Assembly: GCA_003669255.1 (NCBI GenBank)
Contig: QWPO01000059.1
Coordinates: forward strand, 1-7,053
Direction: 5' to 3'
From: Planctomycetota bacterium
GTDB taxonomy: Bacteria; Planctomycetota; Planctomycetia; Pirellulales; UBA1268
Length of the DNA stretch: 7,053 nt
The position numbers were made by a program, and so were the translations under genes. How positions within the stretch are numbered: position 1 is the first letter of the stretch; every line of letters begins with the position of its first letter. The notes under the pieces were generated by a model. The model was not told the origin of the DNA and did no database searches. It saw nothing but the letters and a program-made list of their open reading frames with translations. This document shows, in pieces, positions 1 through 5,282 of this stretch.

Positions 1-60
1 ATCGGGAACGGCGCGCACCAATCGGGAACGGCGCGCACGAATCGGGAACGGCGCGCACGA
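1..60. repeat. 20-bp tandem repeat, three copies, at the window edge
   Basis: Three head-to-tail copies of a 20-bp unit beginning ATCGGGAACG and ending GCGCGCACGA fill positions 1-20, 21-40 and 41-60. Copies two and three are identical, and copy one differs only at position 19 (C for G). The array stops sharply at 60 and is cut on the left by the window, so the true copy number is unknown. A 20-bp period is not a multiple of three, so this is unlikely to be a repeat inside a protein. No spacer sequence separates the copies, so it is not a CRISPR array. It could be a minisatellite or a set of protein-binding sites; nothing here decides between these. Confidence 0.9.
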
Positions 61-223
61 ACCGACGCCGGGGAGGCGGTGCCGCTCGCGAGGGATGGGT
101 CGATTGCTGAGGCGATCCCAGTCATACTGGAGATTTCTGCTCGTCCTCCGCTGAGCCATTGCGGCCGGACGAGCGGCCCTGCCCACTGCTCCGCTTCTCC
201 GCACTCAGTAGTCGACCAGAGAA
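61..223. other. Gene-free stretch upstream of the kinase, with one weak hairpin
   Basis: No convincing gene is visible here. The only open frame starts at 79, runs into the kinase gene and has no recognisable protein character. An imperfect hairpin can be drawn at 141-172: TCGTCC (141-146) pairs with GGACGA (167-172) and CCGC (148-151) with GCGG (161-164) around a 9-nt loop. It has no T-run after it, so it is not a standard intrinsic terminator. It could lie in the 5' leader of the kinase mRNA. I see no credible -35/-10 pair. Confidence 0.4.
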
Positions 224-1432
224 ATGAATCCCGTTTCCCTCGACCGCCCAGACGGTGCGAATGAGAGGGGCGTCGCGCCGCCGCAGATCGCGGCCCTCCG
301 AGCCTCGCTCCCGCGATGGCGAAAACGGATCTTCTGGTCATTTCAGGTGATGTTTTGGCTGGCAATCGGCGGGGCTGTGTTGGGGATGAGCACGGCCCTC
401 AAGCCCAACGATCCGATACCGTGGCTGCAGGTCGCTCTGCGGGTGGTCACCGGCTTCGTGGCTTCGAGCCTTGTGTATCTGCTGTTCGAGATCCCGCAGT
501 TCCACGGGCTGCCGCGGCGGGTGCGGTGGCTGCTGATGTTGGGCGTGGCGCCGGCGGCCCTCTTGGCATCGATTCTGCTACTTAATGCTGGTGGTGTGGG
601 CGGGCCCTCCAACTGGACGGGCGAGACGACGCTGGGGCCGCTCGTGCCGCGGCTGATCGCGGCGGGCGCCTGGTGTCTGATCATCTTCGGGCTGGAGCTG
701 ATCGAGGACCTCTACCGTGCAAAGATCCTGCTGGCGGAGAACGAGGCGACCGCGATCGATCTGGAACTCCGGATGCTGAAGGCCGAGGCGGCTGCCCGAA
801 CGTTCGAGGTGCGGCAACTGCAGGAGCAGATGAACCCCCACTTCCTCTTCAATGCGCTCAACGCCGTCGTGGCCAGCAAGCACGATCCCGAGGCCGTGGA
901 GACCGTGACCCGCGACCTCGCCGACTACCTGCGATTCACGCTGGGAGAGGCGCGCACCTTCGAGCCGCTGTCGCGGGAGCTCCAGGCGCTGGAGAAATAT
1001 CTCGGGGTGCAGCAGGCCCGGTTTGGCGAGAACCTCATCTGCCGCGTCTCCTGCGACCGGGCGGCGCACTCCATGCTCGTGCCGCCGATGCTGATTCAGC
1101 CGCTGTTGGAGAACGCCCTGCACTATGGTTCCCAGACGAGCAGCATGCCGCTGAAGGTGACCGTGACGGCCAAGGTGATCGAGGGCTGGCTCGAGGTGGT
1201 GGTCGCCAACACGGGCCGCTGGGTGACGCCGGACACGACGCGGTCGCCCTCCACGGGCATCCGCTCGCTGCGAAAGCGGCTGGCGCTCTTGATCAACGAC
1301 GATGCCACCGTGGAGACGGTGATCGATCCGGATCTCGACGGCGGCTGGGTCCGCGTGGTGATCCGGATACCAGCCGCGATCATTCAGCCGCCGACTGCCC
1401 TGAAGCCGGCGCGGGCCCCGGAATCCGTCTGA
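224..1432 (+). CDS. LytS/YehU-type membrane sensor histidine kinase
   Basis: This 402-residue protein autophosphorylates on a histidine and should pass the phosphate to the response regulator encoded just downstream. Four hydrophobic segments (about residues 36-58, 67-88, 101-122 and 139-160) form the membrane part. A charged helical linker (about 160-203) follows, then the His_kinase domain of the LytS class (PF06580) with the phospho-acceptor His206 in EQMNPHFLFNALN. The ATPase part has an N-box at 287-302 (PPMLIQPLLENALHYG, Asn297), a degenerate G1 box at 325-333 (VVVANTGRW, where the usual Asp is Asn329) and a lid motif around 344-355 (TGIRSLRKRLAL). There is no separate extracellular sensor domain, so the signal may be sensed within the membrane. 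The ATG at 224 follows a weak AGAGAA; the first about 25 residues are not conserved-looking, so a later start cannot be excluded. The family assignment is secure; the stimulus is unknown. Confidence 0.93.
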   Translation: MNPVSLDRPDGANERGVAPPQIAALRASLPRWRKRIFWSFQVMFWLAIGGAVLGMSTALKPNDPIPWLQVALRVVTGFVASSLVYLLFEIPQFHGLPRRVRWLLMLGVAPAALLASILLLNAGGVGGPSNWTGETTLGPLVPRLIAAGAWCLIIFGLELIEDLYRAKILLAENEATAIDLELRMLKAEAAARTFEVRQLQEQMNPHFLFNALNAVVASKHDPEAVETVTRDLADYLRFTLGEARTFEPLSRELQALEKYLGVQQARFGENLICRVSCDRAAHSMLVPPMLIQPLLENALHYGSQTSSMPLKVTVTAKVIEGWLEVVVANTGRWVTPDTTRSPSTGIRSLRKRLALLINDDATVETVIDPDLDGGWVRVVIRIPAAIIQPPTALKPARAPESV

Positions 1433-1477
1433 AGCACATTCGTCGCGCCTATGCCCTCCACCCCTTCGGAAGCCGCC

Positions 1478-2269
1478 ATGGTTACTGCCCTGCTCGTCGA
1501 CGACGAACCCCTGGCGAATGCACGGATGCGGGAGCTGCTCGCCGCTCATCCGGAGATCGACGTGATTGGCGTGGCCGGAGGGCTGAAAGCGGCCCGGGCC
1601 TTTCTCGAGACGCGCTCGCCCGACGTGGTGTTTCTCGACGTGGAGATGCCCGGGGGCAGCGGCCTCGACCTGCTTGCCAGCGTGCCCAACGCCACGCAGG
1701 TGGTGTTTGTCACGGCGCGGGAAAAGTATGCAGTGCAGGCGTTTCAAGCCGCCGCCCTCGACTATCTCGTGAAGCCCGTCGATCCCGAGCGGCTCGCCGA
1801 TACGGTGGACCGCATCAACAAGCAGGTCGCGAACAGGCAGGGCCTACCAGAGAATGCGAGCGAGCGTGACGACGATGAAGTCGAGGCGGACGAGGCCGCC
1901 AGCGCCGGTGCGATGCGGCTCGATGACACAGTGAGCGCGGCACTGGCCGACACGCTCGCGTCGGGCGTGGTGACCGTCGGCGACATCTGCTGGATCGAGT
2001 CGCTTCGCAACTTTACGCGGGTCGCACTCAAAGGGCCTCCGCGGGTGGTGCTCTTTCGCCGCCGGCTGGGCGACTGGGACAAAATTCTTCCTGCCGATTC
2101 GTTCGCGCGGGTGGGGCGGTCGTACCTCGTCCAAATCGCCTTGGCGGATCAGGTCGAGTGGAACTCACGGCACGAGACGCGGGTGACGTTTGGCGACGGT
2201 GTGGAGCCCCTCACGCTCGGACGCTTGCCGGCCATGCGGCTCCGCGAGATCCTCGGCGGCACCGCGTAG
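1478..2269 (+). CDS. LytTR-family response regulator
   Basis: This is a DNA-binding response regulator of the LytR/AlgR class and the evident partner of the upstream kinase. Counting from the ATG at 1478 it has 263 residues. The receiver domain (1-~118) carries the acidic pair Asp8-Asp9 (LLVDDEPLA), the phospho-acceptor Asp54 in VVFLDVEMPGGSG, Thr79 in FVTAREKYA and Lys99 in DYLVKPV. An acidic, low-complexity linker (about 119-150) leads to a C-terminal LytTR domain (about 165-261), recognisable by DICWIESLRNFTRVAL and the segment SFARVGRSYLVQI. An ATG at 1451 in the same frame would add nine residues. I prefer 1478 because GGAAG lies 5 nt upstream, and the protein then starts exactly at the first receiver strand, as is usual in this family. 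The gap to the kinase stop is 45 bp (18 bp for the longer form), so the two are probably co-transcribed. No target genes or LytTR-binding repeats could be identified in the window. Confidence 0.93.
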   Translation: MVTALLVDDEPLANARMRELLAAHPEIDVIGVAGGLKAARAFLETRSPDVVFLDVEMPGGSGLDLLASVPNATQVVFVTAREKYAVQAFQAAALDYLVKPVDPERLADTVDRINKQVANRQGLPENASERDDDEVEADEAASAGAMRLDDTVSAALADTLASGVVTVGDICWIESLRNFTRVALKGPPRVVLFRRRLGDWDKILPADSFARVGRSYLVQIALADQVEWNSRHETRVTFGDGVEPLTLGRLPAMRLREILGGTA

Positions 2270-2289
2270 CGCCGACCGGCGGCGGGATA

Positions 2290-2314
2290 CCGCAGGTTGC
2301 CAACCTGCGGCTAC
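2290..2314 (-). repeat. REP-like palindrome, copy 1
   Basis: A perfect 21-bp palindrome at 2290-2310 has arms CCGCAGGTTG and CAACCTGCGG around a central C. The four bases after it (2311-2314, CTAC) read GTAG on the - strand, directly abutting the palindrome as in classical REP elements. It begins 20 nt after the response-regulator stop codon. There is no T-run, so it is not a typical intrinsic terminator, though the transcript could still fold into a strong hairpin near its 3' end. Confidence 0.85.
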
Positions 2315-2339
2315 GTCGTGGCGGCAGCGGTGGCCTGTC

Positions 2340-2364
2340 GTAGGTGCAGGTTGTCAACCTGCAC
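2340..2364 (+). repeat. REP-like palindrome, copy 2 (opposite orientation)
   Basis: GTAG at 2340-2343 is followed directly by a perfect 21-bp palindrome at 2344-2364, with arms GTGCAGGTTG and CAACCTGCAC around a central T. Compared with copy 1 the outermost arm base pairs differ in a compensating way (CCG/CGG becomes GTG/CAC). Both sides of the stem changed together, which suggests that pairing is what is conserved. The GTAG is on the + strand, so copies 1 and 2 are inverted relative to each other. Confidence 0.85.
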
Positions 2365-2390
2365 ATGAAGTGCTGATCGGCGTTGTATTC

Positions 2391-2415
2391 CCGCAGGTTG
2401 CCAACCTGCGGTTAG
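2391..2415 (-). repeat. REP-like palindrome, copy 3 (degenerate GTAG)
   Basis: A perfect 21-bp palindrome at 2391-2411 is identical to copy 1 (arms CCGCAGGTTG and CAACCTGCGG, centre C). The adjacent tetranucleotide 2412-2415 is TTAG (CTAA on the - strand), a decayed form of the CTAC/GTAG seen in the other copies. The sequence beyond it (GTGGTGGCAGCGG, 2416-2428) resembles the right flank of copy 1 (2315-2330), so copies 1 and 3 share more than the palindrome. It lies 20 nt beyond the stop codon of the UbiA-family gene. Confidence 0.8.
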
Positions 2416-2431
2416 GTGGTGGCAGCGGGGA

Positions 2432-3403
2432 TCACAGCCAGAGGTCGGCGGCGATCGCGGCCAGCAGCACCAGGCCGATCAGCGCGTTGGCTGAGAAAAA
2501 GGCCTGGTTGACTCGCGAGAGATCGTCGGCCTTCACGATCGCATGCTCCCAGACGAGCAGGGACACGATCGCGGCCAAGGCGAGCCAGTAGATCCAGCCA
2601 AGCTCCGGGACCGCGAGGGGCAACGCGGCCAGCAGAAGCATCGTGGCCACGTGGAGCCACTTCGCCAGCCGCAGCGCCCGCGGCACGCCGAGCCGCGCGG
2701 GGATGCTTTGGAGGCCGTGGGCGGCGTCGAAGGCGGCGTCTTGGCAGGCGTAGATGATGTCGAAGCCTGCGACCCAGAGCATCACCGCCAGGCCGAGGAT
2801 GGCTGCGGGCAGCACGTCGGCCGGGTCGTGGGCGAGCGTCTGTCCGCGAAGGGCGATCCACGCGGCCACGGGGGCGAAGCCGAGGGCCGCGCCAAGCCAG
2901 AGATGCGCGAGGGCCGTGAACCGCTTCGCATAACTGTAGCCCAGTAGCCAGGCGAGCACCGGCACGGAGAGCACCAGCGGCAGCCAGTTGGGCAGAAAGA
3001 GGAGCGTGGAGGCGATGAACGCGGCCGATGAGACGACGACGAGCAGCAGCACCTCGCCGACGCCCACGTCGCCGCGGGGGAGATGCCGCGAGGCTGTCCG
3101 CGGGTTGGCGGCGTCGATCGTGCGATCGACGAGCCGGTTGAACGCCATCGCCGCCGTGCGGGCCGTGACCATGCAGAGCAGAATGCCGAGCGTGCCCCGC
3201 ATGGCGCCAGTGGGCGAACTCCAGTCGAGCGCCGGGTCGCCTCCCCAGCGGATCGCGATCAGCGCAGCCATCGCCGCAAACGGCAGGGCGAAGATCGTGT
3301 GGCTGAACCGCACGAGCTCGAGGTAGGTCTGCAGCCGCGACGGACGGGGGCCGGCCGTTGGAGCGGCGGAGGCGGCGACACCGGTGGATCCTGCCGTCGC
3401 CAT
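2432..3403 (-). CDS. ubiA: UbiA-family polyprenyltransferase (MqnP/UbiA type)
   Basis: This integral membrane enzyme should transfer a polyprenyl chain from its diphosphate to an aromatic quinone precursor. The 323-residue protein is almost entirely hydrophobic helices. It has the two Asp-rich motifs that bind the prenyl diphosphate through Mg2+: NRLVDRTIDAANPRT at 89-103 and the second around 215-226 (DIIYACQDAAFD). Length and motif style fit the 4-hydroxybenzoate-prenyltransferase-like group that includes MqnP of the futalosine menaquinone pathway. With UbiX and UbiE next door, menaquinone synthesis is the likely setting, but sequence alone does not fix the aromatic substrate. The frame stays open upstream to 3712, but the ATG at 3403 overlaps the ubiX stop by one base (TGATG) with GAGG 7 nt before the TGA's coupled ATG, and it places the conserved region about 25 residues in. 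The upstream extension only shadows ubiX. It is the last gene of the cluster and is followed 20 nt later by palindrome copy 3. Confidence 0.92.
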   Translation of the reverse strand: MATAGSTGVAASAAPTAGPRPSRLQTYLELVRFSHTIFALPFAAMAALIAIRWGGDPALDWSSPTGAMRGTLGILLCMVTARTAAMAFNRLVDRTIDAANPRTASRHLPRGDVGVGEVLLLVVVSSAAFIASTLLFLPNWLPLVLSVPVLAWLLGYSYAKRFTALAHLWLGAALGFAPVAAWIALRGQTLAHDPADVLPAAILGLAVMLWVAGFDIIYACQDAAFDAAHGLQSIPARLGVPRALRLAKWLHVATMLLLAALPLAVPELGWIYWLALAAIVSLLVWEHAIVKADDLSRVNQAFFSANALIGLVLLAAIAADLWL

Positions 3404-4011
3404 CAGGTGGCCTCGCCCCAGCGGCGGATGAGGGCGTTGGCCACGCCGAGCTGGTCGCAGATCCGCGCCACTACGAAGTCCACCAAATCGGCGACGCTCG
3501 CCGCGCCGTGGTAGAAGCCGGGGGCGGCCGGCAGGACGACGGCACCCGCCTCGTGGATCGCCTGCATGTTCTTGAGTTGCGGCAGCGAGAGGGGCGTTTC
3601 CCTTGGCACCACCACCAGCTTTCGCCGCTCCTTGAGATGCACCTCGGCGGCCCGGTGGATCAGGTTTTCGCCCATCGAATGGGCGATGGCGGAGAGCGTG
3701 CTTCCCGAGCACGGGCAGATCACCATCGCGGCGGTCAGGAAGGACCCGCTGGCGATCGGCGCCATCAGGTTTTTGTAGTGGTGGTAGGTGAGCCTGCCTG
3801 CCGCGGGGGCCGTGTGGCCGAGCAGCGCGGCGATGTCGAACCGGTCGAGATCGATCGTGCGGCCCAGTTCCGTGGCGATCACGGCCTGCCCCGACGGGCT
3901 GATCGAGAGGTGGACGTCGCGGCCGGCCTCGAGCAGCACCTCGAGGAGTCTGACGGCGTAGGGTGCTCCTGAGGCGCCCGTGATTCCGACAACGAGTGGG
4001 GCTGCGGCCAT
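3403..4011 (-). CDS. ubiX: UbiX/Pad1-family flavin prenyltransferase
   Basis: UbiX joins a dimethylallyl group to FMN to make prenylated FMN, the cofactor of UbiD-type decarboxylases, in the cytoplasm. The 202-residue length is normal. Visible family motifs are the N-terminal flavin-binding segment VVGITGASGAPYAVRLLEVL (about 7-26), the central ICPCSGSTLSAIAHSMGENL followed by the basic stretch KERRKLVVVPRETPLS, and a C-terminal AAPGFYHG. In futalosine-pathway bacteria a UbiX-like protein (MqnM) works with a UbiD-like one (MqnL); no ubiD/mqnL is in this window. Its ATG lies 3 bp after the ubiE stop, with a good GGGGAG 8 nt upstream inside the end of ubiE. Its own stop overlaps the next start as TGATG, so the three genes form one translationally coupled unit. 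Confidence 0.95.
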   Translation of the reverse strand: MAAAPLVVGITGASGAPYAVRLLEVLLEAGRDVHLSISPSGQAVIATELGRTIDLDRFDIAALLGHTAPAAGRLTYHHYKNLMAPIASGSFLTAAMVICPCSGSTLSAIAHSMGENLIHRAAEVHLKERRKLVVVPRETPLSLPQLKNMQAIHEAGAVVLPAAPGFYHGAASVADLVDFVVARICDQLGVANALIRRWGEAT

Positions 4012-4014
4012 CGA

Positions 4015-4749
4015 TCAGGCTCCCCGCGTGGCGACGTAGAGCGTGGCGATGCCGAACGTGAGCGGCACGACGTCAACGCGGTCGAAGCCGGCCTGCTTCA
4101 CGAGCGTGGCCAGGGCCGCGCCCGACGGAAACTGCTCGACGCTCTGGTTGAGGTAGGTGTAGGCGTCGGAGGAGTTGCGGGCCACGGCGTTGCCGAGCCG
4201 CGGCAGCACGTTGCGGAAGTACCAGAGATAGAAGCCGCGGATGGCGAAGTTTCGCGGCAGCGAAAACTCGAGGATCGCGAGTTTTCCACCCGGGCGACAG
4301 ACGCGGGCCATCTCGGAGAGGCCCTTGGTGGTGTCGGCGATGTTGCGGAGGCCGAAGGCGACCGTCACCACGTCGAAGGCCTCGGCAGGGAAGGGGAGGG
4401 CCATCGCGTCGGCCTCGACCCACTCGACGGGGAGCGAGGCCCGCCGCGACTTCTCCACTCCACGGTCGAGCATCGGCCGGCAGAAGTCGCTGCCCACCAC
4501 GCGGACGCTCGGCCCGGCCTTGCGGGCGTAGGCGAGGGCGAGGTCGCCGGTGCCGGTGCAGACATCGAGGACGGCGCCCGCCGCCGGCGGCGGGGCGCGG
4601 TTGACGGTGACATACCGCCACCAGACGTCGATCCCGCCCGAGAGGATCCGGTTGACGAGGTCGTACCGCGGCGCGATTTCGGCGAACATCCCACGGACGC
4701 GGCCGCCGCTCTTGTCGACGCTGCTTTCGTCGGAGTGGTCAGCGGGCAT
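4015..4749 (-). CDS. ubiE: UbiE/MenG demethylmenaquinone methyltransferase
   Basis: This SAM-dependent class I methyltransferase adds the ring C-methyl group in the last step of menaquinone (or ubiquinone) synthesis. The 244-residue protein has the UbiE signature FAEIAPRYDLVNRILSGG (about 22-39), the SAM-binding motif I LDVCTGTGDLA (61-71), motif II around VVGSDF (84-89), and VTVAFGLRNIADTTKGLSEM with RPGGKLAILEF (about 128-162). It also has the C-terminal YTYLNQSVEQFPSG (197-210). The reading frame stays open up to 5061, but those 104 extra codons are Arg/Ser/Pro-rich, unlike any UbiE, and cross a palindromic repeat. The ATG at 4749 leaves about 20 residues before the conserved block, as is normal. 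It is the first gene of the quinone cluster. With a menaquinone setting suspected, the menG name would also apply. Confidence 0.94.
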   Translation of the reverse strand: MPADHSDESSVDKSGGRVRGMFAEIAPRYDLVNRILSGGIDVWWRYVTVNRAPPPAAGAVLDVCTGTGDLALAYARKAGPSVRVVGSDFCRPMLDRGVEKSRRASLPVEWVEADAMALPFPAEAFDVVTVAFGLRNIADTTKGLSEMARVCRPGGKLAILEFSLPRNFAIRGFYLWYFRNVLPRLGNAVARNSSDAYTYLNQSVEQFPSGAALATLVKQAGFDRVDVVPLTFGIATLYVATRGA

Positions 4750-5030
4750 GCGGCAGCCTGTCGTGGCGGTGGCGTGGGGGATCGATTCGGGGAGCACGAC
4801 GGCGTTCTCGCGGGATGACCAAGGGTCGCTGGCAGAACCGCGACTCCTGCAATCGTATGCCGCAAGGGGCCACGGCGGGAGGGATCGCCGTCGCGAGCGT
4901 CGTTCCGCGGCCGCAACGCGGCTGATCGCTCCGGGGCAGGCTCTGCCGTGGGATTTGCGTGGCTTATACGGCTCACCGTTGATCCCCGCGCGTCGTCGCG
5001 GCACGGCAGCCGGCATCACGTGAGAGCCCA
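4750..5030 (-). other. Gene-free leader region upstream of ubiE
   Basis: I see no gene in this stretch on either strand; the long frame that continues ubiE upstream has no protein-like character. Several small hairpins can be drawn: ACGGCG (4872-4877) with CGCCGT (4886-4891), GCCGC (4910-4914) with GCGGC (4918-4922), and GGCAG (4935-4939) with CTGCC (4943-4947). It presumably holds the promoter and 5' leader of the quinone operon, read leftwards. A TATAAG near 4964-4969 on the - strand could be a -10 box, but no matching -35 is seen. Confidence 0.35.
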
Positions 5031-5048
5031 ATGCGAACCGGGAAGGCA

Positions 5049-5071
5049 CACAGGTTGACAACCTGTGCTAC
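5049..5071 (-). repeat. REP-like palindrome, copy 4
   Basis: A perfect 19-bp palindrome at 5049-5067 has arms CACAGGTTG and CAACCTGTG around a central A. It is followed directly by CTAC (5068-5071), that is GTAG on the - strand. It shares the core CAGGTTG-N-CAACCTG with the three copies near 2290-2411, but the outer arm pairs differ. It is the palindrome of the left 48-bp block of the composite repeat. Confidence 0.85.
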
Positions 5072-5111
5072 GAGGGGCTGCGAGGGGCTGCCCGTGCCCG
5101 GGAGCCGGCGT

Positions 5112-5152
5112 TGCTTTCTCCGCGTAGCCACGATGGCGAAGCGGAGAAAGCA
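5112..5152. other. Strong perfect hairpin inside the composite repeat
   Basis: TGCTTTCTCCGC (5112-5123) and GCGGAGAAAGCA (5141-5152) are perfect reverse complements over 12 bp. After a symmetrical 3x3 internal loop, GCCA (5127-5130) pairs with TGGC (5134-5137) around a 3-nt loop. No T-run follows on either strand, so a conventional intrinsic terminator is not supported. The hairpin is nested within the longer inverted repeat 5084-5213. Confidence 0.75.
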
Positions 5153-5238
5153 TCGAGCGAGCGGAGGGCAGGATGCCCGGAGTGAGCGTCCGGCGACGGG
5201 CATGGGCAGCCCCAAGCGCGATGCAAACCGCGAGGACA

Positions 5239-5261
5239 CACAGGTTGCCAACCTGTGCTAC
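5239..5261 (-). repeat. REP-like palindrome, copy 5
   Basis: A perfect 19-bp palindrome at 5239-5257 (arms CACAGGTTG and CAACCTGTG, centre C) is followed directly by CTAC (5258-5261), GTAG on the - strand. It is the same as copy 4 except for the central base. It lies 25 nt beyond the stop codon of the DUF1080 gene, so that gene's transcript could end in or be protected by this hairpin. Confidence 0.85.
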
Positions 5262-5282
5262 GAGAAGCCCCGAGCAAAGTAG

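Larger units (their letters stand above)
5031..5268. repeat. Composite repeat: two 48-bp direct repeats around a foldable core
   Basis: Two near-identical 48-bp blocks, 5031-5078 and 5221-5268, lie in the same orientation exactly 190 bp apart. Each starts ATGC(G/A)AACCG and contains a CACAGGTTG-N-CAACCTGTG palindrome followed by CTACGAG. Between them, 5084-5108 and 5190-5213 form a long imperfect inverted repeat (GGGGCTGCCC against GGGCAGCCCC, with further pairing inward). This encloses a strong hairpin (5112-5152) and a small one (5166-5178), giving a three-way-junction shape. A 10-bp unit, CGAGGGGCTG, is tandemly duplicated at 5071-5080 and 5081-5090, at the junction of the left block and the core. 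No ORF of note lies inside. This could be a non-autonomous mobile element, a BIME-like REP cluster or a structured RNA; the sequence alone does not distinguish them. Confidence 0.7.

Noticed and set aside
1..60. Plasmid-type iterons or a replication origin
   Set aside because: There are only three visible copies, no rep gene, no AT-rich stretch and no DnaA boxes nearby; the surrounding genes are chromosomal in character.
578..1747. Long open frames in other registers over the two-component genes, including a 389-codon - strand frame and a 398-codon + strand frame at 673-1869
   Set aside because: Their translations are rich in Arg, Gly and Pro with no recognisable domain, while the overlapping frames encode clear kinase and receiver motifs. 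High GC leaves shadow frames open.
2290..2364. Ordinary bidirectional intrinsic terminator between the convergent genes
   Set aside because: The hairpins are strong, but no T-run follows them on either strand, and the same palindrome recurs elsewhere as a repeat family. A role at mRNA ends is kept only as a finding.
2290..2411. CRISPR array
   Set aside because: The repeats are short palindromes in alternating orientation with unequal flanks; there are no uniform spacers and no cas genes.
3404..3712. Longer UbiA start at 3712
   Set aside because: The extra 103 residues lie entirely within ubiX in another frame and look like shadow sequence. The TGATG overlap at 3401-3405 is a clear coupled start.
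4750..5061. N-terminal extension of UbiE by 104 residues from a start at 5061
   Set aside because: The extension is low-complexity, has no counterpart in the UbiE family and would translate part of a palindromic repeat. ATG at 4749 fits the family length.
5084..5213. tRNA or similar cloverleaf RNA gene
   Set aside because: The fold has three arms but lacks tRNA hallmarks (no 7-bp acceptor of the right geometry, no TTCRA T-loop, wrong length), so it is described only as a structured repeat.
5031..5282. Small + strand ORF of 83 codons
   Set aside because: It runs through both copies of the repeat and the inverted-repeat core, and its translation is Arg/Gly-rich with no protein character.
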